In this document: positions 1-12,000 of the stretch, piece after piece | Position numbering within the stretch: position 1 is the first letter of the stretch | How the letters are laid out: every line of letters begins with the position of its first letter | NCBI RefSeq assembly: GCF_001949145.1 | Contig: NW_019091450.1 | Coordinates: forward strand, 1,782,802-1,846,801 | Length of the DNA stretch: 64,000 bases | Origin: Acanthaster planci | Lineage: Eukaryota; Echinodermata; Asteroidea; Valvatida; Acanthasteridae | Reading direction: 5' to 3' | The notes under the pieces: model-generated | Told to the model about the DNA's origin: nothing | What the model saw: the letters and a program-made list of their open reading frames with translations, nothing else | Database searches by the model: none | Translations under genes and position numbers: made by a program

Positions 1-387
1 TGTGTTCAGATGTGGAGACTGAAATTTCCCACCATAAACTGAAACGGAAGAAATACACATAAACGCTTTGAGAAATGATGTATTAATCATTTATAAAATG
101 AAGCATGCATGCTATAATGCCTTGCATGAAAGGAGTTTATATTTACTTGTTAAATATACATTAGGTATCAGTATTATTGACGCGAGTTTGTGTTTAAGAC
201 AGAAATTGAAGCATTATTTATTTCATGGTTGTTGGGTTTTATTAACTACAGTTATTTATCAAGCAATTACTTGTGAATTTGTCTTTTGTAATAAATGCAA
301 ATGCATATATTTGGCAGGTTGTTGCAAAATGATACCTTAACTCACATGTATTAACAAGTTACAACTCTGGAGGGAATTATTTATTAA
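1..387. other. Left flank, no gene seen
   Basis: AT-rich sequence. One open stretch of 90 codons (68-340) has no recognisable domain and no supporting splice context, so I treat it as chance. Confidence 0.5.
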
Positions 388-965
388 CCACTTCCTGCCG
401 GGGCGGTTATCAATGTTGATGATGCTGGGCCGGGATATTTATCTTTTTTTTCTGTTTTCAAAGTTCTTTAAATCTTCATTTACAGGACATTTACAAACAT
501 GTGAATGACTGTCTGGTGTCCACTCTAGCCTGACAGATAAAATTTATGGACCCCGGAGTATTTTCAGCCAGGCCTGCAGCCTTGTAAAAAGAGCCTAGAT
601 TGTGCGGTGTTATATAACTTTCTTTTGTTCACGAACCTGGCTCAGTGTGCTGCTGACCTCTTAATAGAGGCCAGATTAGCATGCAGCGGTGCTGTGTGGC
701 TCACCGCTGCTGTGGTGGAGCCCTTTTACCCTGGTGGTAATCCGCTTGCTCTAAATGCCCCAAACCGTGGTATACTGTTTTAAAACAAGGCTGGATTATC
801 TCCACTTTTGAGAGTGAAAAAATGTCGGTAGTTCCCAGCAGCCTGGTCTTTTGTTCTGAGTACGGTCTTTTGTTACAAAGCCCTGTTCCCTTTGTCCGAG
901 TTCAGAGACCCCAGCCACGCATATAAAGCATACGTGTCTGGATCCGGAATCCCGGCAGAAAGTGG
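388..965. mobile_element. TTAA-flanked inverted-repeat element (piggyBac-like MITE)
   Basis: TTAA at 384-387 is followed by CCACTTCCTGCCGGGG; at the other end CCCGGCAGAAAGTGG is followed by TTAA at 966-969. The ends are inverted repeats of about 15 bases and TTAA is the duplicated target of piggyBac elements. The 578-bp interior has no transposase frame, so it is a non-autonomous copy. Assignment to piggyBac rests on the TTAA and terminal pattern only. Confidence 0.6.
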
Positions 966-969
966 TTAA

Positions 970-3280
970 GAATTAAAATGCTTTTAAATATTTCAGTGTA
1001 ACTGCTTCCTGGACCTGTTTAAATTACATGCAACTCCTTTTTTTCTCAGAATTTCTTGTATTAAATTACTTATTCTTCCGTCCCTGTATTTTTCTAAAGA
1101 GTATTTATCATTCCTCCTAAATTCCATTGTTAATCAGACTCTTGTAAAACCATCCCTTGTTTGTAGGACCGGGGTAGATACATTGTACTTGTATATGTGA
1201 CCTACTCTGTGAAAATGAATCTCAAGTTGCCAGAGTCATTTTGGAGTAAAAAGTCTTTAGGATAATTTTGCACGGTGTAAATCAATAGGAACCCACAGCA
1301 TTTTCACCAAGGAGTATCCACTTTCACCAGGATGCCAAACTGAGTGATACATCAAAACGAAAAACTCAATTTGCTCTTTCCAATACAAATAAAAACTCAA
1401 AAAGTGGCTCTGGCGACTTAAAGACTCATTTTCACAGAGCGGGTCACATGTTTGTATAGAATTCACTTTGGTGAAAAGTTTTAAATATCAATTCAGTAGA
1501 ATTCCATTGCGCAACTGTTATTTTGTGGACCAAATTGTCTGAAATGTGTTAGGATGCACAACATCAGTCTGCAAGGTTTTCCAGTCAGTGTTGTAAGACA
1601 TTGTATAACCTGAGCTGACAACTCGAGGATATGACTAGTCCCAGCATTTCAGGGGTGATCAAGGGGTACATGCATTGTGTACATGTTGAAACTGTAGTGT
1701 AGTTTGTCAAGTTAACCTGAATATCTGTGACTCCAATGGAAGGTATAATTTCATTCAGCGACAACATTCCATTCCGTCTGTCACCAATGAATTTATTTCT
1801 ACTGTTTCATGAATGTGATACATTCTTTCACACATCTGAATAAATCTTTGCCATTTGATCGATGAGTTTTCATGTACCCTCTGTTTTACCTTCGCACTCT
1901 GACTCAAAACTGTGACAGAAGCTTGGACTTTCCCATTTTCCCCAAATATTCCTCCATCTGTCTAACAGTGTAATCAATTTGTGTCTTTCAACTTAGCAGC
2001 GTTAGTAATATATATGACTTCAGAAGTGTGTCAATGTTTTCAATGCTTTTTATTCTTGGCTAATTTGTGTGCAGAGCTGCATTACAGCGCCCTCTACAAG
2101 GCCAAAACTCATGTTGTGTGAGCAACAATTTACCAATCAGGTGACAGGGATTTATTCAAGTGCTTTATAAAAAAAAGCAATATCAGATCAACCAAGCAAA
2201 TAAAAGTATGCATCACAAAGAAATCATTCCAGTATATTACATGTTGTGTGCAAATGTGGATGAGTTTTAAGGACACAGTAAGACCGGGTCTGAATTGGCT
2301 GGCTGTTGCAGGAAGAATACACAAGTCTATGGGAATTGGTTGCAGCTGCTAGCCCAGTGGCTTTCATAGCCACAGCCACAACTTTCAGACATGGTCTAAG
2401 ACTTGCTTACTTATAACGATTAGCTTTTATTTGTATCAATCAATTAGCTGTTGAATCAGGTTTACATGTGAAACAAAACACAGTGAAGGGGGCCTGTCAT
2501 TGTTGGCGGTGTTTCTCTATGGTCATATATTTCTGCAAGTGTTTCAACAACCAAGAACATTACAAACCTGTGAATGAGGATGCAAACTGTTTGCATGAAA
2601 CAGTAGAGCACTTTATGTCTCTCCAACGTAGCCTTGTCCAAGGCGGTTTAAACCCTGGCAGAGATCCAAGCCGTACGCATGCAAACCATGGCAATTAAAC
2701 GAGCAGCAGCCCTCGTACGGTACAATGGCGCACCACAACAGATCCCTGTACACAGACTTATGAAAGCTATGCTACTGCTGTAATACAAACCAAACCACCG
2801 CAGACACGTGTGCGTATATATGTACCTGTACATAACCCCACGTATGTACGTATGTGAGCTGTCCGTCATGATGCCAAGTCGAAAACCGGGACGCACTCAC
2901 GCAAGCTGAGAGTGGGGCAACAGCTTCACTAGGAATTGGATGTCACTCGTAAAGCATAACAGCCCGACGTACTGTGCAATGTACCGTACTTGTTAAAAGC
3001 AAACCTGCTGCAGGGAGGGTATTGAGCAAAACACCGTGCAGTGTTTCCACCGCTCACGTACTGCAGGCCTGACGGCCGGGATTGTCAAAATCATTGCCCA
3101 ACGCCTTGATCAAGGCTGCTCCAATGCTGTCTTCCCTTTTGCAGTCCAAAATGGGCAGACCAAATTTTACCTGTTAGTTTTGACATTCAAGATGGACTTT
3201 GATTTTTATTTCAAAACAGATATCACTTTCTGATCTCGGTCCGTTTACAGCCTCCAGACTATTTCACAGGGAGAATATTT
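970..3280. other. Non-coding stretch
   Basis: No recognisable exon, RNA or transposon. A 37-base segment at 1395-1431 recurs at 56027-56061. The part from 2640 to 3110 is richer in GC and in CGTACG-type words but has no sustained frame. Confidence 0.4.
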
Positions 3281-3283
3281 TGT

Positions 3284-4082
3284 GGAGTGCTCAAGACATG
3301 GCAAAAAACAGGTTTTGGAGTGCTCAAGACATGGCAAAAAAAACCAGGTTTTGGAGTGCTCAAGACATGGNNNNNNNNNNNNNNNNNNNNNNNNNNNNNN
3401 NNNNNNNNNNNNNNNNNNNNNNNNNNNNNNNNNNNNNNNNNNNNNNNNNNNNNNNNNNNNNNNNNNNNNNNNNNNNNNNNNNNNNNNNNNNNNNNNNNNN
3501 NNNNNNNNNNNNNNNNNNNNNNNNNNNNNNNNNNNNNNNNNNNNNNNNNNNNNNNNNNNNNNNNNNNNNNNNNNNNNNNNNNNNNNNNNNNNNNNNNNNN
3601 NNNNNNNNNNNNNNNNNNNNNNNNNNNNNNNNNNNNNNNNNNNNNNNNNNNNNNNNNNNNNNNNNNNNNNNNNNNNNNNNNNNNNNNNNNNNNNNNNNNN
3701 NNNNNNNNNNNNNNNNNNNNNNNNNNNNNNNNNNNNNNNNNNNNNNNNNNNNNNNNNNNNNNNNNNNNNNNNNNNNNNNNNNNNNNNNNNNNNNNNNNNN
3801 NNNNNNNNNNNNNNNNNNNNNNNNNNNNNNNNNNNNNNNNNNNNNNNNNNNNNNNNNNNNNNNNNNNNNNNNNNNNNNNNNNNNNNNNNNNNNNNNNNNN
3901 NNNNNNNNNNNNNNNNNNNNNNNNNNNNNNNNNNNNNNNNNNNNTGCTCAAGACATGGAAAAAAAAAACAGGTTTTGGAGTGCTCAAGATATGGCAAAAA
4001 AAACCCCAGGTTTTGGAGTGCTCAAGACATGGCAAAAAAACCCAGGTTTTGGAGTGCTCAAGACATGGCCAAAAACCCCAAC
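3284..4082 (+). repeat. 33-36-bp minisatellite, interrupted by assembly gap
   Basis: Units built on TGGAGTGCTCAAGACATGG, an A-run and CAGGTTT repeat at 3284-3370 and 3945-4078. The 574 Ns between them (3371-3944) indicate an unresolved longer array. Unit length varies because the A-run varies. The long open frames across this region are by-products of the repeat and the Ns. Confidence 0.95.
3371..3944. other. Assembly gap (574 N)
   Basis: A run of Ns inside the minisatellite, consistent with an array that collapsed during assembly. Confidence 0.99.
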
Positions 4083-7000
4083 TTACTAGCCCTCTTTGCA
4101 TGTTCTGTGTTTTGTACCATGCATCTTTAATACCAGCTGGAGGCCTTTATAGCCATCTATTTGCCAACCGAGAATGTTGGGTTAACTTGCCACGATTTTA
4201 CTCAGTTTACTGCTTGTTTAAAAGTTCACTTCACATACATTTTAAGCCTTGCATCTTTGCCTGCAGTGCTATTTCACTACTCATCTGTGGGAGATATTTT
4301 TAAGTAAATCTATTACCCATTTGATGTGTCAAAACAACTGAAAAACTTCATCCTTTTGAAAGAGGAAGTCTTCTCAAATGTTATGTGCCTTTGTAGGTCA
4401 CTTTAAAAAAAAAGTGATATTGCTACGTTATGACAACACTGGAAAGTTTTGGTTTTATTTTTGAAGGTTTCTATTGTGTTATTTGATATTTTCTTGCCAG
4501 TTTGTTTTTAAATTATAGTGCCAGTTATGTATTAATTTAAGACTAATGTGAATATGAAGTAAGTGGATGATTGGGTGAAAGTAGCCTTGGTTCAAGAGGT
4601 GATTTTACTTCAATAAACATCTCCTCACCACTGGTCTGCAAGTGTCAGTACCCTAGAGCTGCAGGTGAGAGTCTGTATGCCTTTAAAGAGAGTGACAACT
4701 GTAGCTTCAGTTTCCAATTGTTGCTGTCGACGTCATGCATTGTGAATACCTCAGAGAATTTCTTTGTATTCTATCCAGCAAGGATAGAGGGACTTTGTCA
4801 AGAACCACAGCAAACTGGAGTCTTGGGATTTTATAGCATCGGGCAACTTTGTGGAGAAGTTTGGCTTTGAAAGCAAAACAGAGGATAGGCAAATTGCGAT
4901 TTGCTTTCACTCACATGTGCTAACGTGTTCATGTTTGCAAGGTTTATTGTCCAATGGCCTTGCCTCTTGAAACACTAAACTAGCTCATTATCTTACAAGA
5001 GTAACACAACTTGTGCCTTTCAAGTGCATTGACAATCCAAGATGTTCTATTCACACAGTGTTAATGTCGTGTGAAGTATCGGTGCAGTGGTTTATTTGTC
5101 AATATAAACATGTTTTCTGATGTAAATCTCTCTTTGAAAAGCTTAAAAGGTTGGTTCCTAAGTCACTTGAAAGTGAAAGTGAGGCAGCTTTTATAAGTCA
5201 TAAACTTCTGTGACGCTCGTCTTTAATTTGACTCATTTCCTTTACTGTTAAATTCATGTGAAGTACATTGGCTGCGTCAGTATGTAATTATGTGGGTTCC
5301 TTGTTGATGCATTTTTATCTTACACAAATAACCTGGCTTTGGCAAAGCGAATTTTAATTGAGCAGTGTCAGATGATAATCCAACAAGCAATAAATTTGTT
5401 TTCCAACATTGATTTTAAAAAGTTGAAACTTGTTGAATTTGCCTATCATTTTGCATTCAACACAACCCAAGCTCTTAGTTGTTTCCTCCAAGCCTACATA
5501 TTTCATTCCCCTACAAACAAAAATCCATTTCACTTTCCAGTTTCCTTTGGGAAGAGTTCTGAAAAGTCCACAAAGTTCACACATTTTCAAGAAACTGTCA
5601 TCCAAAAGAAGTTGAATCAAATTATTGATAAATTTATTAGTCGGTTTCATGCATCTGATGTCACGACTGACACAAATGGTTTGCACTTATATACATGCAT
5701 CACTTTACTCACTCTGGCTCCACTCCTGCTAAAAACAACGAAAAAAATATCAGTTTCAATGTTCATAACATGTAAACCTTGCAGCTAACAGGAAAAGATG
5801 AAAACACACTGATTTATTTCCCAACTGTTGGTAACAGTGCAATGCACCAGAGATTTCTACATCAAACCTGTTGTGGAAGTGAAAATAATTCACCTTGCAC
5901 TGCCTTTCTGTCGCTGAATGCCTTTCTAATACTACATTAAGTAATCTTGATCCTAACCATTTATTACCGCAGCAGAGTTATGGCAAACAAGGAATAACAC
6001 TGTTGTAGTTCCTCCCCTCAAAAGGAAACAATTCTTGCCCAATAACGGTCTCAGTATTAACTACTTGAACTCTGAGGCAATTCTTCCAAAATGGTCAATT
6101 TTAACTTAAACAACAAGCACGGTAATTTTATACCATCACCATGTAGTTCTTGGCCTTTCATTTTTTTTAACCAACCTTTTTACAGTGTAATTGGATGCCT
6201 TTACCCCATCCAACATGTACCCTATCCACTTCTTCGCAATGTTTGCGAAAGTGACCAACAGCTGAGCTGTGGTCTTTAATATAGTCAGAGTGAAACACAT
6301 ACATTTTAGGTTGTTTGGTAATCACTTTTACAAATCAAAAACTAAAATGGGGTCTTAATTGGTTGGCTACTCTGCAGAAAAGTTGCTGTTATATTTGCTA
6401 GAATCAAACGGTTCAGTAAACGACTGGGAATAGTTAAAAAAAAAAAAGTCAAGCAAACAAGAAAACTTTTCTGCCAAACGGTTCATTGGAACAAGGCCCA
6501 TGCATGAATAATTGAATATAAAGCACTCCTTTGGAAATGTTTTTTTCAAGCCTAAACTTTTGTTCTCATACAATGTTGTCAAGGCAATTCACACCACTGT
6601 TAGTTTCCCAAATTCAAAACTTGCAAGTCTCAAAAATCCCAGGAATTCTCCGATACATGTTTCACTCTTAGTAAACGGAACAGATATTACACTGATCATT
6701 GAGAAGCCAGTAACTTTTAACTTGTTGACAATGATACATGTAAAGCTGGTATCCTTTTGGAATGTTCTACATTTCCACAGATGGAGGCAAAAAGGCCATA
6801 GCCTGGCCCCCAGAATTATTTTAGGTGCTTGAAAATCTCACAATTTGTCAAATTTGTTGGCAATATTCCAAATGTTTCAATTTTTTTAAATACCAACCTG
6901 AACATCTTTTAACAGTCTGCAAAAAGAAGGAACTATCCGTCCAATTTCAGGAATCTGCAGGATTGAGGAAGGTACATCGTGCATAGCATGACTTTGAAGG

Positions 7001-8702
7001 ATTTGGTGGAGTTAGTCTAGATTCACACTCAACCAAGGATTGCTGTGCATCTGACAATGCAATCAGTGCCATGAACTACTATATTGTTTTGCTACTTTAA
7101 CTCACAAATTTAGTCACATGCGAAGCGTGGTTTGTTGGGGAAAGGAGAGAGAATTTCTGGGGCCAGTCCTGTTTACCCTTCCATTCAAGGTGGAAAGATA
7201 GAACACAATTGCAATTCTGTGAAGCAAGGCCAATGGATATTGCTGACATCGCAAGATCACATATTCCTCATCTTAACCTGGCTTGAAACTCAGCCGAGAT
7301 CACGGCTAAGCCAGTCCACGTATACAGCAACCTTGGCCTGGCACCGCAGGCCAAATAGGAACAGAAGAAAAAATAAATATTCTTGTGAACAACGTTGTTC
7401 AATCCGGTTTGCTTTCACCCTATATATCCCAAAATGCTCCCTGCTGTTTGACCAACTTGATGGCAACCATAGCCTGGCTTTGTCTCAATCCATGTTACAA
7501 GTAAATCATTTCCTTTCAATGGTGCACGGACTTAACGCAGACTAAGAAGCGTCCCCAGGCCTCCAGAATGTTCAACTCTCCCACCCACCATATTATCCCA
7601 TAATGCATCAACAATACCCATCGTATCTGTATTTCTCCTCAGAGCGAGGCTTGATGTGAGAGGATCTGTGGACAAGGCACACACAAGAACAAGATTTTTT
7701 TAAAAAATATGTCATTTTTTAAGACAGTTCCTCAAAATACATGTTTTTTACTAACTTTTCTACCCAAGGACATCATCCCACCACTGGAATAACTATGTGG
7801 TCTATAATTATTTGTGACCTGCCAACTCTAAAACCAGGCTGAAGGCTTCTTTTTTGCTATTATCTGGAAAATTACACCAGTATGCTATGAACAGTGCAAC
7901 TTCCACAGCCTTCATTGCCTGTGATTACTAAAGTTCTCTGCAGACAAAAGTTTGCACTGTGGATCACTTTGATGCATGATAATTAACGAGGGGGGGAGAA
8001 AGAGAAATGGTCCACTATTAATACCAACTTCAGTCTGTTTTTGGAATGGTGGGTCACATTTGTGGTACTGACTTAAGTTTTGGTGGCAATTCCCAAACTA
8101 AAGAGGGCGCTGCACTGCCTGACAACAAACATAAGAAGAATGGACACAGAAGTGATGCTCAAACCAACTGGCTATGTCCAGCGGTACACACTTGTGTCTA
8201 TGGATATTGGCTGCAGCTACATACATGTGTGTATAAACTGCTTTGCACATGAATCACATTTGAGTCCTACATTTTGGACCAGTAGAAACACTTGGGGCAA
8301 CTCAATTAAAACGTCAAGTTATGACCTGGTTTGGCAGTCTACCAAACAATGATGGGGGAACCCTACAGCATGCAAAAGTGGCAGTAAACTGCACTGATAC
8401 AAATTGGCAATGGACGGTGCGTGTCTCTTGCCAATATTCGGGAGCCAGACAAACCCAAGTATAGGGTACATTATGGATGACGCTCTTGCATTGTCTCCAC
8501 TCAAGGGAGGACACTGTTCTGTCCAGAGCCCTATACAGCATTCACTGATGTCTTTCATCATGACTAACCTAACCTTCCAGCCCCAACTGACTACCTTGAC
8601 ATAAAGGCTAGCCTTCCTCTCAAGCTCCCACTGATTACATCTTGCATCAAAAGTAGCTTTGTGCTCCAGCCCACCCCCTCCCAAACAAACATCTCGTCTG
8701 CC
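4083..8702. other. 3' flank of TMEM143, no further gene seen
   Basis: AT-rich sequence between the minisatellite and the TMEM143 stop. It may include the TMEM143 3' UTR at its right end. The longest open stretch (5339-5788, 149 codons) is Lys/Phe/Asn/Thr-rich, has no domain and is mirrored by an opposite-strand frame, so I do not call it. Confidence 0.4.
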
Positions 8703-9019
8703 TCATCGCCACCCCCATCTGCTATTTCTCCGCTCCTCTTTCCGGTAATCATCTTCGCTCTCAAACATCTCCCTGTCGTACCCCTCCTCCATCTCGGGCT
8801 CTGCCTCCCGAGATGCCATGGATAACGGTTGTCGGGGGAGGCCGTGGAGGGCCGCCTCCACGCTGACCACGCTCAGGTTGTCCTCCTCATCTCGGCGGAG
8901 GATGCCGAACGTCTCCAGTAGCCTGACTCCGGCAGCCGAATCAAACTCGACGGTCGCTTTACTCTGTTCCTGCACCCAGCTCTCAACCTTGCGCTCCAGT
9001 AGTGATGCCGGAATCCCAC
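8703..9019 (-). CDS. TMEM143: TMEM143 exon 5 (C-terminus and stop)
   Basis: The exon follows ATATTTCAG and encodes the remainder of Gly427, then residues 428-531 and TGA (8705-8703). It begins GIPASLLERKVESWVQEQSK, followed by a helical segment ending GILRRDEEDNLSV. The tail is very acidic then basic (EPEMEEGYDREMFESEDD, then RKEERRNSRWGWR). GC content is high. I see no clear AATAAA immediately downstream on this strand, so the poly(A) site is not placed. Confidence 0.87.
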
Positions 9020-12000
9020 CTGAAATATGATTTAGATGGCAAAGAAAATAAAAACCTTTAATTGCTTGCCAGTGCCACTACATTTTTTTCTGCAGAAACC
9101 CTGAGTTTTGAAACACTATCAACTTCTCAAAAATTCAAATACAGCCGAATGCCACAGCAACTTTTGAGAGTGGTCTGTATAGTACTTGCATGATATTTCT
9201 CCTTCAACCTCATAATTTGGCAACACTCCAAGGCCACAACCCAGACTGGTACATACTGCAACCGGCTACACAGATTCAGCAGGTTCGACACATGATCCTT
9301 TCCCACAGACATCCAGGATGTACCACAGGTGTACAAACCAATTTGGGATTAGGCATGTCCATACACCAACAATCATCAACATTTGAACTTGTCAGCTGCC
9401 CCAACAAATACAGCTTGCCTGATGTGCTTAGACATCCTCTAGCACACTGCAAAGCCACGTGTTGGATTTTGAATGAGTCAAAATGAAGAAGATTAAATGA
9501 CAACTGTAAATCACAATGCTAAACAACTGATTCATCTTATGGGGCAGCGCGGACATCTGGGATTCTCGCAAAATGGCAGGTACTGTGCTAGTGAAAACAG
9601 TGACCATGGCAACGTACGCACGCACCTGCCAGTCCAAAGGTGACCATGGCGACGTAAGCACGCACCAGCCAGTCCAAGGGTCGGATTACACAATCTTTTC
9701 TTTGATCAGTACATACGCACGCGCTCATTGCAGTTGCTTTCATTGGTGTGGTGTGGTTGCTATCTGCTATTTTGTGAAACTCCCAGACGTCCGCGCAGCC
9801 CCACAGAATGGTTAACATTTCTGCTATTGTACTTTACTCTCCTACCAAGGGATACAGGTGGACTGCTGCCTCCCTCTACGTCCTGAGGAGGTGCTGACAT
9901 AAGTGATGGTGGCTTCTCGGCCAGGAGGAAAACGTACGTCAACAACGCCTCTTTGAAGGTCTCCTCCTGGGCACGATCCACCAACAGTGTCAAGACACCG
10001 CGGTTGTTGGCCACGTTCTTGAAGTACAGCGTCCGTGACAGTTGCATCATGTACCGCGTGCGCCGGTTCTTGTACTTGTTCCAGGCGCTCAGGGCCATCA
10101 GGCCCGTCACCGAGGCGGTGATCAGCGTCCAGTCCAGCTTGATGTCGGCCAGGAGGGTCACCCCCTTGACCAGCAGGCTGAGTGAGCCGATGGTGATGGC
10201 GGTGGCCAGGACTCCTTGGTCCCAGCGGGTCATCTGGATCTTGCCATCGGGCAGCAGCTGTTCCAGCCCGCCGGTGGGGATCTCCTTGAACATCTTCAGG
10301 ATGAGCTTGCTGTTACCCTTGGGGCGGACAGCCAGGACGACCCGCTTGTAGTACTCAATCGGAGCTGGGGGCTGCTGCCGAGTGACACGGTAGAACAGGA
10401 AGGAGAACAGGCGCCTGTACAGAGGCACCTTCTCCTTGGGCAGCTCCTTGCCAAGAGCCCAGAACCTGAGAATGTCATACTTCTTTGGGTTGACACTTAC
10501 CTTTAGGGAGAAGAAAAACAAAACCTACTTGGTGCTGTGTAGCACATCAAGACTTCACAGTTACACAAAAGAAGCTGCATTCCGCAAAGGAATCTGCCAC
10601 ATGCTGGAACAAGAAATGGTAAGCTTTTACATACACGTAGCAACGATGCTCCTTTGGTGAGAAGTCACTATGATTGGGTGCAGGTTTGTAAGTATTTGGC
10701 ACGGGCTGCAATTATCATGCACAATCAATTTCTGTTGAAGTGCATGGTGTCACTGCGTGCACTGGCTACCCATATCACATGACATGATTCCCACCAACCT
10801 TTTTCTCAGAATAACAAAATAAGGCCATGCTGAATATTTGATCAATTATTAAATGTCAAAACATATCTTGTCAAATTCAAATATGAGGACTTGAAAAATC
10901 AATGGCACAAAAAGAAAGGAAAACTTCAATTAATTGGTTACAAAATTGCTTTCTCCAAGCATATTTCTGAAGGAATTATGAGTAAACTTAAAGGCAGCTG
11001 ATGCATACAGTTTAAAGGCCCACAATTATATTCCTTGCAGTTGCTCGTTTTTGACTTATGTGGTAGGGGAACAAATCAATGATTAGAAGTGACAATCAGT
11101 TAGACTCCAAACCTCCTCCTTTAACTAGGGGACACACCCCTGGCCTGAAAACCAACAATGAATCAGTATACCACCATATAGGCAGGCCTCTTGGTTCTGC
11201 TTTGGTGAGACTGTGATATAGCTTATTATCCGGGTATTTCATTGAACGGGACATCAAATATTCCAATATTCAAATTGTCTTTTGAGGAAGTGTCTTAACA
11301 TAATTTTATGTACCTACTTCAAAAAAAGTAAAAAAATAAAGATTGTGATTGTAACTTCAAATAAAAACAGGAATTTAAAAATAGACCCCACTTTGATTGA
11401 GTCCACATACTGCAGCATGCACATGGCATGGTTACAGTTCTTAACCCAATCAGTCCTAAATCTACTATAATCTAACAACTGCATAATCTGATGGTATCAA
11501 CATGACTGTAATTACACAGTCTCTACTACATGTGTATGGTTTATAATACCTGGTGGTGAATTTTGTAGAAAGTGGAAAGTTTCCCCGGGGAAAAAACCCT
11601 GAGGAGATGAGGTCAAGGAAGTATTTTGATATGTTCACTTACACTGACTCCTTCCCCCGACACATGCTCAGCGAGAGCCTTCTCAACCACACTTTTGGGC
11701 AGCTCCTGAAAGTTGGCCTTACCCATGACGATAGCCAACTTCCGTAGCAACCAGAACTCGCTGTCTAGGACGTCTTTTTTCCGCCAAAACCTTGTCGCCA
11801 TGGTGTCCTGATCTGGGTTGACTGGATCAAAGAGTTGCTACAGAAATTGTAAGGAAAATAAGTTTGCATACTTTTACCAAATGTAAATATTTGGAACATT
11901 CCTATCAACTTGAAAGTGCTTATAGGGAACAGGAAAGCCAGGAGTAAACATCAGAGATCAGTACTGTAGCTGAGTGTATCGCCACTTCACAAGTCTTCTG

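Noticed and set aside
3199-4303. Several open frames of 250-338 codons on both strands
   Set aside because: They run through 574 Ns and a minisatellite; the frames exist because N codons contain no stop and the repeat lacks stops.
5339-5788. 149-codon frame, with a 110-codon frame opposite
   Set aside because: Low-complexity Lys/Asn/Phe/Thr composition in AT-rich DNA without domain or splice context.
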